DNA from: Candidatus Sigynarchaeota archaeon
GTDB lineage: Archaea > Asgardarchaeota > Lokiarchaeia > Sigynarchaeales > Sigynarchaeaceae
Assembly: GCA_030587525.1 (NCBI GenBank)
Contig: JAUQYW010000528.1
Location: forward strand, 1 to 14,877
Length of the DNA stretch: 14,877 nt
Direction: 5' to 3'
Under the pieces are notes generated by a model. It did not search any database. It was not told the DNA's origin and saw only the letters and a program-made list of their open reading frames with translations. How positions within the stretch are numbered: position 1 is the first letter of the stretch; each line of letters opens with the position of its first letter. Made by a program: the position numbers and the translations under genes. Shown in pieces: positions 1-7,059 of the stretch.

Positions 1-2
1 CC

Positions 3-1823
3 TCAGTCGCGACGAGTTCAGACGGCAAAGCACATGTAGTTTGGGAAGAAGGTACGACCATAGCATATCGTTTCAAGAACGTGTCGATCAACATGTGGTC
101 AACTATCGAGACTGTGTCCACGGAAGTTCCCGTACAGTCAGACCGTCCCGCTATTTGCATCGATTCAGCACGGAATGCACATGTTGTTTGGACAAGCACC
201 GATGGAAAACTGAATTATCGGATGCGGAACGCTACGACGGGTTTATGGGCAACGACGCTGCAGATAGGTGATGTAAACTCGGACAGCAAGGTCGAGGTGG
301 AGACCGATGGTGTTCGAAAAATCAGCGTGGCTTGGATGTATATGGGTTGGATCTATCATCGAGCGAAAATAATCGCTACATCGACGTGGTCTGCGAACAT
401 CACTCTCAATCCCTATGGAGGGTCATACGAAGTTGCTATGCATGTTTCTACAAACGGCGATGCTGTAGTTGCATGGATTGACCCTTATGATTATGGTTTC
501 GATTCAAACGGTCACCCAGATGCGAAATTCAAGGTATTCACGAACGCGAGCGGGACTTGGAGTACACTTGTATTGGACGCGAGTCTCCAGAGCACGATGG
601 CTGTGACAACGGTGGATGTCACGATCAACGGGTCATTAGCAAACTCCGCAGTATTCGTTTGGTCAGGAGATCAGCAGACTATTGAAACATGGTGGCAATA
701 TGGTGGAAGCGGCTCGAATGGCGTGACCCTTTCGAGTAACTCGCCTCCATCGGCCAAGCCTCGAATCACGATCGATGGAGCGGGACAATATTATGTTACG
801 TGGATGGAGGGTTCGACCGCAGAGGTGTTTTTCAGGTGCGATGTTGATTCACAAACCATTGATTATCCTATAACGCTGCAAACGATTTCCCCGTCGCATA
901 ACACGGATGGAATCATCACGTTGGAATGGTCTCCCATAGCTGGATTCGTGAGGTATCACGTGTTCCGGTCATCGTCCCCCTTTTTCTCGGTCGGAGGGAT
1001 GAACCCGATCACCACGGTCTCGATAAATACTACGACGGATATATTGTCGCCCGCACAGCAAGGGTCCTATTATTACGCAGTGCTCGCCGATGATGGATAT
1101 TACAACAGTAGTTTGTCGAATCGCGAGAGTGTTCTTTTTGCTTACCCGCTAGCGACACCAACACTTTCCGACATCGTTCCCTCGACTGATGACGATGGCA
1201 TCATCACGCTGTCATGGGGCGCGATTACTAATGCGACGACGTACTACGTGTACAGAAGCGATACGAACTTTACAAGCACCGGGGAGCTCCTTCCGGTCAA
1301 CGTGACATCAGACAATTCAGTCATCGATACCCTAGGATCCTCCGGGGTGTATTACTATGCTATCGTGGCTGGAAACGCGTTCATAAACAGCACACAATCG
1401 GGAACCAAAGCCGTGACGATTGTTCTTCCACTTGCCGCCCCCACGTTATCCGCGACCTGGGGATGGGCATCCGGAGCATTTTCCATCAATGTCTCCTGGA
1501 CACCGGAGACCGAAGCGGCGTGGTATCTGGTCTATAGAAGCGCTTCGCCGATCACGTCACTGGGGAGCCTCTCACCTGTAGCGAACGTAACCGGAACGAC
1601 CACCGCGTGGATTGATTCCTTAACGACAGAGGGAACGTATTACTACAAGGTGGTAGCCGCAAATAACTTTACTACATCGGTTGCCTCGAATGAAGCGTCT
1701 GTCGACCTCGCAATCCCATCAACGCCGGGCATTTCAGCAGACCAAGGGTGGTTTCTATTATTGATCGCTGCTTTTGCTTGCGTGGGAGTCGTGTTAAATA
1801 AAGAGCGCCGAATATCAGTATAA
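3..1823 (+). CDS. Cell-surface protein with beta-propeller-like repeats, three FN3-like domains and C-terminal anchor (5' end missing)
   Basis: The frame is open from the first complete codon, so the gene starts before the window and no start was chosen. The N-terminal part (to about base 860) has irregular blade-like repeats of the form DG-x-AHVVW or YVTW followed by a short strand, as in sialidase-like propellers; two clear examples are at 15-80 and 162-230. Three FN3-like modules follow at about 870-1139, 1152-1427 and 1437-1715. Each has a GIITL-x-W-type strand, a YxVYRS motif and a YYYxVxA motif. The tail has a short spacer, one hydrophobic segment (about 1746-1796) and a basic KERR end, typical of an archaeal membrane anchor with the bulk outside the cell. 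Many N-x-S/T sequons fit glycosylation. Probable role is adhesion or envelope structure; the ligand is unknown. The domain call is by pattern. Confidence 0.85.
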   Translation, partial: SVATSSDGKAHVVWEEGTTIAYRFKNVSINMWSTIETVSTEVPVQSDRPAICIDSARNAHVVWTSTDGKLNYRMRNATTGLWATTLQIGDVNSDSKVEVETDGVRKISVAWMYMGWIYHRAKIIATSTWSANITLNPYGGSYEVAMHVSTNGDAVVAWIDPYDYGFDSNGHPDAKFKVFTNASGTWSTLVLDASLQSTMAVTTVDVTINGSLANSAVFVWSGDQQTIETWWQYGGSGSNGVTLSSNSPPSAKPRITIDGAGQYYVTWMEGSTAEVFFRCDVDSQTIDYPITLQTISPSHNTDGIITLEWSPIAGFVRYHVFRSSSPFFSVGGMNPITTVSINTTTDILSPAQQGSYYYAVLADDGYYNSSLSNRESVLFAYPLATPTLSDIVPSTDDDGIITLSWGAITNATTYYVYRSDTNFTSTGELLPVNVTSDNSVIDTLGSSGVYYYAIVAGNAFINSTQSGTKAVTIVLPLAAPTLSATWGWASGAFSINVSWTPETEAAWYLVYRSASPITSLGSLSPVANVTGTTTAWIDSLTTEGTYYYKVVAANNFTTSVASNEASVDLAIPSTPGISADQGWFLLLIAAFACVGVVLNKERRISV

Positions 1824-1850
1824 TCAATGTTATTTTGATAATTGTTATCC

Positions 1851-1857
1851 TTTTTTT
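1851..1857 (+). terminator. Oligo-T terminator after the surface-protein gene
   Basis: A run of seven T lies about 30 bases after the stop codon at 1821-1823, in an AT-rich stretch. Oligo-T tracts without a stable hairpin are the usual archaeal terminator. Confidence 0.45.
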
Positions 1858-1866
1858 ATTTATATG
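1856..1866 (+). promoter_or_regulatory. TATA-box-like element with downstream ribosome-binding site
   Basis: TTTATATG at 1858-1865 resembles an archaeal TATA box and would place a start of transcription near 1888. A purine-rich GAGGTGGTGAGGG follows (about 1893-1905), complementary in part to the archaeal 16S tail, just ahead of GTG 1909. It overlaps the preceding terminator. Confidence 0.35.
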
Positions 1867-1908
1867 CTCTGTAACCTCCTATTGAAGACCTCGAGGTGGT
1901 GAGGGAAA

Positions 1909-2244
1909 GTGGAAATTTATAAGGCGGTTTCGCTCGTCGCATCGCGTACTCTACAATCCCGGAAATCCAAAACCGGTGTCATCAGGGCTTCAGAAAGGGA
2001 AATGATCCCACGATCCGAAATTTCTATCCGCAAGCTTCGACATCAGGTCAAGCCACTTTGTGTCGAATTCCGTCGCCTCTCCCCGCAAAAATGGAAAACG
2101 AGCCACCTCGCCGGGCATTTATTAGGAGGTTTCACTCGCCAGATCGCACGATCTATGATCAGCCAAATCCAGAAACGCCCTCAATGTCCCCGGCGGTCAG
2201 AGAAACCCGCAACCAGGCTCAGCTCCCGAATTAAACCGCGGTGA
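1909..2244 (+). CDS. Doubtful 111-residue basic protein, or decayed gene
   Basis: No family is recognised. GTG 1909 has a good Shine-Dalgarno-like sequence and a TATA-like element upstream, which argue for expression. The product is very rich in Arg, Lys and Ser with no clear fold, which argues against. In the same frame beyond the TGA at 2242-2244, 28 further codons (to the stop at 2329-2331) read as a more ordinary helical peptide (AIRAAKDADPSTTFKDL). Another frame (ATG 2091 to stop 2234) also gives a plausible 47-residue peptide. Residues 22-43 are encoded by a repeat also present at 10330-10388. The simplest reading is a decayed or frameshifted gene; a genuine small protein cannot be excluded. 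The rest of the 1824-2355 spacer holds nothing else I can support. Confidence 0.3.
   Translation: MEIYKAVSLVASRTLQSRKSKTGVIRASEREMIPRSEISIRKLRHQVKPLCVEFRRLSPQKWKTSHLAGHLLGGFTRQIARSMISQIQKRPQCPRRSEKPATRLSSRIKPR
1973..2031 (+). repeat. Dispersed repeat segment A, copy 1
   Basis: This 59-base segment aligns without gaps to 10330-10388, with 50 of 59 identities by eye. The core CTTCAGAAAGGGAAATGA is identical in both copies. In the frame of the ORF starting at 1909 both copies encode a similar peptide (VI-[RK]-x-SEREM-x-x-RSEISI), but differences fall in all codon positions. Confidence 0.7.
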
Positions 2245-2355
2245 ATCGTGGAAAACGCCATCCGGGCGGCGAAGGATGCGGATCCCAGTACCACATTCAA
2301 GGATTTGCACATCAAGTTCAGCGTGAGCTGACCGTGAGCTTGCCTTTTATTAGAT

Positions 2356-3195
2356 ATGATTTTCATTCCAACCATGATCATGAGTGAACTCTTCTTTCTT
2401 CGGCAGCGGTTATTGACGTCAGCATTTAGGTATTATAATTTCATGATTTTTGGGATTTCCGCCTTATTATGTATATTTGGATTTGGATTATTGTCCTTTT
2501 TATCAGAACCGTCCATTTTTGAAATTATTTTGAGTTCCATATTCATACTTTCTATTATGCCAACTATCGTGCTTTTAATCACGGAAAAAGAGATACGAAT
2601 CGATTTTCGAAGAAAAGAGATTCAAATTGACGTGTTTTTTTGTAGGATAAGAGTTCATGGAACACACTTCAGATTTGATGATATTGATAGCATCTGGATT
2701 CGATACGAAGAAGACCTGGACTACTCCAGCCGAAATATCGAAGGAGAAATTCTCCATTTCTATCTCAAAATAAGAAAGAGTGTAAAAAACAAGGTCGTTT
2801 ACCAATGGAAAGTTATTTTCCACTACCAAACGCACAAAGATGTTGATATTGACTTCGTATCAATGGAGAAGTTAGGCCAAGCCTTGATCAATCCAATGTC
2901 GTTTTCTGAACGACTTGCATTGCTCGAAAGCGTGATGGCCATTGAATCACATGAGAAAAGATCGATGGAATCCATTCTTAAACTTGGCATGGAGCCACCT
3001 GGGTGGAAAAACCAACCTTCTCATGAAAAAGAAATCGACCTCTTGCAAAAAATTTATACCCGCCAAAAGAAAGTTAAAATGGTCAAAAATTGTGTTCTAC
3101 TAATATTGATCGCTTGTATGTTTCTCATCTGGGTAATTGCTGAATTGATGGGTCGCTTTATCTTCGGATCTTCCCCGTGTATTGCCGGCACGTGA
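2356..3195 (+). CDS. Unrecognised membrane protein with a central beta-rich soluble domain
   Basis: The 279-residue product has two hydrophobic helices near the N-terminus (about 28-50 and 53-76), a soluble region (77-243) and a third helix (about 244-268). The start of the soluble region alternates strands (ITEKEIRIDFRRKEIQIDV, then FDDIDSIWI). That pattern recalls bacterial PH-like domains, which often follow a pair of membrane helices; this is a resemblance, not an identification. ATGs at 2374 and 2380 are alternative starts; a small tandem repeat (GTGAGCT at 2323-2329 and 2334-2340) and a weak TTTTATTAG lie just upstream. The gene is AT-rich compared with the WD40 and ligase genes. Its last codons and stop lie inside dispersed repeat C, so the natural C-terminus may have been altered. 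Function unknown. Confidence 0.75.
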   Translation: MIFIPTMIMSELFFLRQRLLTSAFRYYNFMIFGISALLCIFGFGLLSFLSEPSIFEIILSSIFILSIMPTIVLLITEKEIRIDFRRKEIQIDVFFCRIRVHGTHFRFDDIDSIWIRYEEDLDYSSRNIEGEILHFYLKIRKSVKNKVVYQWKVIFHYQTHKDVDIDFVSMEKLGQALINPMSFSERLALLESVMAIESHEKRSMESILKLGMEPPGWKNQPSHEKEIDLLQKIYTRQKKVKMVKNCVLLILIACMFLIWVIAELMGRFIFGSSPCIAGT

Positions 3196-3222
3196 TGCAG
3201 AGATGAACTCCACCTTTCAAGA
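3174..3222 (+). repeat. Dispersed repeat segment C, copy 1, containing the stop codons of two convergent genes
   Basis: This 49-base segment aligns without gaps to 10443-10491, with 43 of 49 identities by eye; ATGAACTCCACCTTTCAAGA is exact. In the other copy that exact part is the start of the membrane-protein gene at 10472. Here the matching ATG (3203) has no gene behind it. The segment instead contains the stop of the plus-strand gene (3193-3195) and of the minus-strand gene (3217-3219). Confidence 0.8.
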
Positions 3223-3636
3223 GTTATCGCCACTTTTTTTTATTATATATGTTTTCCACTCGAATTCGCGGATCTTCTTCCAGAATTCTCTGCCTATCTT
3301 ATCTCTATTCGCGGCAATAATGTCTCGAACCGTTTGCGTATAACACGGCTTTTTCTTTAATAGTTGGAAGACCTGGTTCCAGAATTCCATCGAGCTTGCA
3401 TTCGTAATCAACAAGGCAAGGAATACATCTTCCGCGATCACCTTTCTACGCTTATCTGACTGAGTTATCCCGAGGGCATCCTTCGATATGGCGCTCACGA
3501 TGGCCACTTCGCGCTCTCGAGGAAAAAGTGCAGCCCAGTCTATCATTAATAAGACGGCATCACGGGAAGTCATCTCGATGCCACTTGCCTTCATGATCTC
3601 GCGAATTCGATCCCATGAATCCGGTTTCTCACTCAT
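3217..3636 (-). CDS. Unrecognised 139-residue helical protein, weak histone-fold-like core
   Basis: This is a soluble protein predicted to be almost entirely helical, charged, with no signal or membrane segment. ATG 3636 is preceded on its strand by a purine-rich GGAATTAGAGA. Residues about 25-75 run as a short helix (RDAVLLMIDWAALF), a longer helix and then SDKRRKVIAEDVFLALL. The last piece resembles the K-R-x-x-AEDV-x-x-AL loop-plus-helix of histone-fold proteins. The C-terminal half (81-139) is further helix with aromatic and Lys residues. The histone-fold idea is a resemblance only, and the central helix is short for that fold. The stop codon lies within dispersed repeat C. Nothing in the neighbours points to a role. 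Confidence 0.7.
   Translation of the reverse strand: MSEKPDSWDRIREIMKASGIEMTSRDAVLLMIDWAALFPREREVAIVSAISKDALGITQSDKRRKVIAEDVFLALLITNASSMEFWNQVFQLLKKKPCYTQTVRDIIAANRDKIGREFWKKIREFEWKTYIIKKSGDNS
3234..3241 (+). terminator. Oligo-T terminator for the 2356-3195 gene
   Basis: A run of eight T lies about 40 bases after the stop at 3193-3195. It lies inside the 3' end of the convergent minus-strand gene, where it encodes the Lys-Lys pair near the C-terminus. Confidence 0.45.
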
Positions 3637-3697
3637 TCTCTAATTCCTCGCTCCAATGAATGTAACATTTCTCTTATCAATAGGAATTAAGGTTAAT

Positions 3698-3725
3698 GGA
3701 TGTCTTTTTTTAAAAAAAAGCATCC
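3698..3725 (-). terminator. Palindromic AT hairpin with flanking GGATG/CATCC arms
   Basis: GGATG (3698-3702) pairs with CATCC (3721-3725), and C-T7 (3704-3711) pairs with A8-G (3712-3720). This makes an almost perfect 28-base inverted repeat. On the minus strand it presents a run of eight T about 25 bases after the stop of the 3746-3958 gene, so it most likely terminates that gene. It also lies in the upstream region of the 3217-3636 gene. Confidence 0.55.
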
Positions 3726-3745
3726 AATCCCATTCCCGTTATGAA

Positions 3746-3958
3746 TCATAGCAGCTTTTCCCAGCTCGGAAAAAAACCATCATCCACACTTGCCATTGTC
3801 GTGATGATCGCCTCGTTCTTGAAATCCGGCAGCACCTGGACCCATGCCCATGCTTGGACCCATGCTTGGGCGCATTGTCCCGCATTCGTCTTGTACTGCT
3901 TGGTCGTGTCGAGGACGAGCCCGTCGCCACTCGGTTCGACCTGTGTCGATTCTGTCAT
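3746..3958 (-). CDS. Small Trp-rich protein of unknown function (70 residues)
   Basis: No family is recognised. I chose ATG 3958 rather than ATG 3973 because a TATA-like box at 3986-3994 would start transcription near 3962-3966, giving an almost leaderless message. The product has an acidic hydrophilic start (MTESTQVEPSGDG) and a central internal repeat (AWVQAWAWVQ, reflecting a duplicated CCCATGCTTGG in the DNA). Its end (SVDDGFFPSWEKLL) reads like real protein. A palindromic terminator lies just downstream. Several overlapping ORFs on both strands compete in this stretch; this one is favoured by its promoter, its terminator and its amino-acid make-up. Confidence 0.5.
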   Translation of the reverse strand: MTESTQVEPSGDGLVLDTTKQYKTNAGQCAQAWVQAWAWVQVLPDFKNEAIITTMASVDDGFFPSWEKLL

Positions 3959-3985
3959 CTTGCTCACCATCACATCCGATCACCA

Positions 3986-3994
3986 GATAAATAC
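3986..3994 (-). promoter_or_regulatory. TATA box for the small Trp-rich gene
   Basis: On the minus strand the sequence reads GTATTTATC, centred about 32 bases before ATG 3958. This is the usual archaeal spacing for a leaderless or very short-leader message. Confidence 0.45.
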
Positions 3995-4245
3995 CCCTAC
4001 AATCCGTGCTTTCAACCCCGGCAGTCGACGAAATTAGTGAATAACCGGGAGATAGAAGAAGAGAGCACATGTCGTGGAGGGTGACCGCTGCTTCCCGAAG
4101 CTCGGAGCGATCAAGCAGTCGAACGAGAATTGCTCGCCGCTCTGCTGATTTTCATCGCTACTTTCACGATGACTAAGGGCGCTTGCGGTTAAACGTCATT
4201 TTTAGAAAGGGAATGCGGAATGCGAGCACCAGATGTCCTTCGGGA
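3995..4245. other. Divergent intergenic region without a supported gene
   Basis: This stretch separates the minus-strand small gene from the plus-strand WD40 gene. Only short overlapping ORFs are present and none has a credible start signal or protein-like composition. I see no tRNA and no strong hairpin. A short AGAAAGGGAA at 4204-4213 echoes the core of dispersed repeat A, but too little matches to call it a copy. Confidence 0.4.
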
Positions 4246-4256
4246 GTATAGTTAAA
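4246..4256 (+). promoter_or_regulatory. Weak TATA-like element and ribosome-binding site for the WD40 gene
   Basis: GTATAGTTAAA lies about 30 bases before ATG 4281. GGGGAGA at 4264-4270 sits ten bases before the same ATG and matches a Shine-Dalgarno sequence. Together they favour 4281 over the upstream in-frame ATG at 4233. Confidence 0.35.
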
Positions 4257-4280
4257 TGCCGCCGGGGAGAAGATAGGTTC

Positions 4281-5399
4281 ATGCCAAGCGGGGATGAAAC
4301 GCCGCGCACGTTATCGGGGCACTCGAGACGAGCGCGGTCGGTCACGTTCTCGCCCGACGGCAGCACGCTCGCCTCGGGGTCGGAGGACAATACCGTGAAG
4401 CTGTGGGACTTCCACACGGGCGATGCACTTCGCACGCTGGCGGGGCACTCGGACGCGGTGTGGTCTGTTGCGTTCTCGCCCGACGGCACCACTATCGCCT
4501 CGGGGTCGCGAGACAAGACCGTGAGGCTGTGGAATGCTCGCACGGGCGAGGTGCTGCGCACGCTGGAGGGGCACTCGAGCTACGTGTCTTCGGTTGCGTT
4601 CTCGCCCGACGGTCGCACGCTCGCTTCGGGTTCGGACGACAACACCGTGATGCTGTGGGACGCCCGAACGGGCACGGCGTTGCGCACGATGAAGGGACAC
4701 CGGGAATCTGTGGAATCGGTAGCTTTCTCGCCCGACGGCAGCACGCTCGCCTCGGGGTCGTTCGACAAGACCGTGAGGCTGTGGGACGCCAGCACGGGCA
4801 AGGCGCTGCGCACACTGGTGGGACATTCGAGCTTTGTGCACGCGGTCGCGTTCTCACCCAACGGCAGCACCCTCGCCTCGGGTTCGCTCGATGATACCGT
4901 GAGGCTGTGGAACGCCAGCACGGGCAAGGCGCTGCGCACGATGGCGGGGCACTCGGATGGGGTATCCTCGGTCGCGTTCTCGCCCGACGGCATCATACTC
5001 GTCTCGGGGTCGGACGACAAGACCGTGAGGTTGTGGGACGCCAGCACGGGCGAGGCGCTTTGCACGCTTGCGGGGCACTCGGGCGAGGTGTGGTCGGTCG
5101 CGTTCTCGCCCGACGGCACCACCATCGCCTCGGGGTCGGACGATACGACCGTGAAGCTGTGGGTACTTAGTTTGCCGGCTTGGCAAAGGCTTTCTACTAG
5201 TCAAAAGGAAAAAAAGCGAGTTGCTAGCATGCAGCGCATCGTAGAACTATTCAAGACAATCAAGCAGACACCTTTAACCGAGTTAGCACGTCAATTCGAT
5301 GCTCCCGCAGACGTGGTGACTGAATGGCTCGCAGATCTCGACTTATGCGGCAAGATCTCCATGGAAATCCGAGACGGGACCGTGTTTATCAAGAACTGA
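4281..5399 (+). CDS. Seven-bladed WD40 beta-propeller fused to a C-terminal winged-helix-like domain
   Basis: Seven contiguous 42-residue WD repeats (about residues 9-302) each carry GH, SVAFSPDG, LASGS-x-D and TVRLW motifs. The N-terminal TPRTLSGH can supply the strand that closes the ring. Seven blades make a complete propeller, a protein-binding scaffold. After a basic linker, residues 317-372 form a small helical/strand domain (ELFKTIKQTPLTELARQFDAPADVVTEWLADLDLCGKI) of winged-helix appearance. Such domains bind DNA or mediate assembly. ATG 4281 was chosen for its Shine-Dalgarno sequence; ATG 4233 would add 16 residues. The repeat part is GC-rich and nearly uniform in sequence, while the tail from about 5170 is much more AT-rich, suggesting a fusion or recent repeat amplification. 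The ligase gene follows 61 bases downstream on the same strand, so joint transcription is possible. Substrate unknown. Confidence 0.88.
   Translation: MPSGDETPRTLSGHSRRARSVTFSPDGSTLASGSEDNTVKLWDFHTGDALRTLAGHSDAVWSVAFSPDGTTIASGSRDKTVRLWNARTGEVLRTLEGHSSYVSSVAFSPDGRTLASGSDDNTVMLWDARTGTALRTMKGHRESVESVAFSPDGSTLASGSFDKTVRLWDASTGKALRTLVGHSSFVHAVAFSPNGSTLASGSLDDTVRLWNASTGKALRTMAGHSDGVSSVAFSPDGIILVSGSDDKTVRLWDASTGEALCTLAGHSGEVWSVAFSPDGTTIASGSDDTTVKLWVLSLPAWQRLSTSQKEKKRVASMQRIVELFKTIKQTPLTELARQFDAPADVVTEWLADLDLCGKISMEIRDGTVFIKN
4305..5186 (+). repeat. Seven tandem 126-bp WD40-coding repeats
   Basis: The period is exactly 126 bases (42 codons) with no indels. Copies begin at 4305, 4431, 4557, 4683, 4809, 4935 and 5061. 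Blocks such as TTCTCGCCCGACGGC recur nearly unchanged, which suggests recent amplification or gene conversion. Confidence 0.92.
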
Positions 5400-5460
5400 T
5401 TCTCGCCGCTCGGATTACATCGACAACAAGTGAGAAAAGAAACATCTTGGAGTGAAAATT

Positions 5461-6972
5461 ATGAACGAGAAACCAGAAAACGTGGATATATCGCCTCCAG
5501 TTCCCCTCAAGGACATTCCCGATGGTGGGTCGATGACAGTGGCGAGCGATAGCAGCGATGCCGTGCATATCGTGAAGAATCACGGTGGCGTGTATTCCTG
5601 TGACTGCGCAGCGTGGCGATTCCAAAAGGGTACTCGTCCAGAGCAGCGCACGTGCAAGCACATCATCAAGATAAGGGGAGAGGAGGCCGAGAAGTGGCGA
5701 ATTAACCCGTTCAGAAAGAAGCCAGACAAGGCGACTGGGATGCTCGTCACCAACCATGAACCGTCCAAGTTCCCAGTGGATGCGACGGAAAGGATCCTGA
5801 TATCTCCCGCCGTCGAGATCGCGGTGCTCCTTGCCCTCGTGTGGGACGAGAGCATCGATCCGACGGGCAAGTTGGCCAGCAAGAAGTTGGACGGCGTCCG
5901 CGCGTACTGGAAGGCGGCAACGAGGCAATTACTTTCGCGCCAAGGAAACGAGTTCATGGCCCCCGAGTGGTTCAAGCAAGGCTTTCCAGACTTCGACTTG
6001 GACGGGGAACTGTATGGTGGGGTTGGTTCGTTCCAGGAGACGGTCGGCATCGTCAAGAGGCTAGCGGAGGACGAGGGATGGAAGACGGTGAAATACTTCG
6101 TGTTTGACATCCCGTCCAGCGAACCGTTCACTGAACGGTATGCAAAGTTGCAGCAATGGGTGGCAACATCAAAACCCCCGTGCGTGACACTCGTGGAACA
6201 GATCCCGTGCAAGGGGCGCGAGCACCTGCAAGAAATGCTCGATGCAGAACTTGCCCTCGGTGGCGAGGGCATCATGCTCCGCGACCCGTCGTCTTCCTAC
6301 GAGCGCAAGCGATCAAAGACCTTGCTCAAGGTTAAGAAGATGCTCGACGCGGAAGCCCGCGTCATCGGGCACACGTCAGGCACGGGAAAGTACAAGGGGA
6401 TGCTCGGCGCGCTCATGTGCGAGTTACCGAACGGGGTGCATGTCAAGCTCGGGACGGGGTTGTCGGATATCGAGCGGGCATCACCGCCACCGATCGGCAC
6501 CGTCGTCAACTATGGCTACCAGGAATTGACCGAGGACGGCATTCCCCGCTTCCCGCGCTTCCTCAGGGTGTCGGAAAAGACGTGGGAAACCGTCTTGGAT
6601 GATGCCAAGAAGAACGGCGACTTGGACGGTATCTCGGCACTGAAGGCCGCCGAAACTACACCAGCCTTGTCAGCGGAACCGAAACCTAAGAAAGTGAAGT
6701 CAATGGCAACTGCAGTAACGAAACCGAAGGCAAGCCCCGGCCCAACGATCGCCAACGGCGTCTTGTACCACTACGATCTCGTGAACGAGTCGATCAATGC
6801 CAACAAGTTCTGGGAGATCAAGGTGGATGGGAATTCAATAACCGTCCGCTACGGTCGGAACGGGACGTCAGGACAGTCACAGTCCACCACTGAGGACACG
6901 CCCGATGCTGCGCTTGCCGAGGCAAGCAAGAAGGTAAAAGGAAAGGAAAAGGAAGGATATATCCTGAAATAA
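5461..6972 (+). CDS. ATP-dependent DNA ligase with N-terminal SWIM zinc finger and C-terminal WGR domain
   Basis: Residue numbers are from ATG 5461 (503 residues); GTG 5452 is an alternative in-frame start. A SWIM zinc finger (C47-x-C49 ... C65-x-H67) should bind DNA or protein. The nucleotidyltransferase core follows. It has motif I K142-L-D-G with the lysine that would take AMP, motif III DGE (181-183), motif IIIa YFVFDI (212-217), motif IV EGIML (from 269) and motif V LLKVK (288-292). An OB-fold follows, ending in PRFPRFLRV. A Pro/Lys-rich linker leads to a WGR domain (about 434-503, core VRYGRNGTSG with Tyr in place of Trp), a nucleic-acid-binding module best known from PARPs. The DNA-binding domain of large cellular ligases is absent, so this is a compact ligase with two substitute binding modules. 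It is convergent with the vWA/PNKP genes. It is probably a repair ligase rather than a replicative one. Confidence 0.9.
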   Translation: MNEKPENVDISPPVPLKDIPDGGSMTVASDSSDAVHIVKNHGGVYSCDCAAWRFQKGTRPEQRTCKHIIKIRGEEAEKWRINPFRKKPDKATGMLVTNHEPSKFPVDATERILISPAVEIAVLLALVWDESIDPTGKLASKKLDGVRAYWKAATRQLLSRQGNEFMAPEWFKQGFPDFDLDGELYGGVGSFQETVGIVKRLAEDEGWKTVKYFVFDIPSSEPFTERYAKLQQWVATSKPPCVTLVEQIPCKGREHLQEMLDAELALGGEGIMLRDPSSSYERKRSKTLLKVKKMLDAEARVIGHTSGTGKYKGMLGALMCELPNGVHVKLGTGLSDIERASPPPIGTVVNYGYQELTEDGIPRFPRFLRVSEKTWETVLDDAKKNGDLDGISALKAAETTPALSAEPKPKKVKSMATAVTKPKASPGPTIANGVLYHYDLVNESINANKFWEIKVDGNSITVRYGRNGTSGQSQSTTEDTPDAALAEASKKVKGKEKEGYILK

Positions 6973-7050
6973 ATCAGCAGATAGCAAAAACTCATGAAGA
7001 AGAGAAAGCAGGAATTCGTAAATGAAAAAACTTTATTTTGAAGTTTATTG

Positions 7051-7059
7051 AAAAAAAAA
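7051..7059 (-). terminator. Oligo-T terminator after the vWA gene
   Basis: Nine A on the plus strand give nine T on the minus strand directly after the TGA stop at 7060-7062. The 87-base gap to the convergent ligase gene is AT-rich throughout. Confidence 0.55.

Noticed and set aside
41..271. 76-codon ORF at the left edge
   Set aside because: It lies in another frame of the surface-protein gene, whose frame is open from base 3 and matches its own repeats.
2091..2234. 47-codon plus-strand frame starting MENEPPRRAF
   Set aside because: Its composition is plausible but no ribosome-binding site, family or conservation supports it, and it competes with the frame from 1909. Left unresolved rather than annotated.
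3741..4037. 98-codon plus-strand ORF
   Set aside because: It is antisense to the small Trp-rich gene, has no promoter or ribosome-binding site, and its composition looks like a shadow.
4311..5204. Several long ORFs in other frames and on the minus strand across the WD40 gene
   Set aside because: They repeat with the same 126-bp period as the WD40 array and are Arg/Ala/Pro-rich shadows of a GC-rich tandem repeat.
5580..6275. 231-codon minus-strand ORF opposite the ligase gene
   Set aside because: The plus strand carries all ligase motifs in order over the same bases. The antisense product has no recognisable domain.
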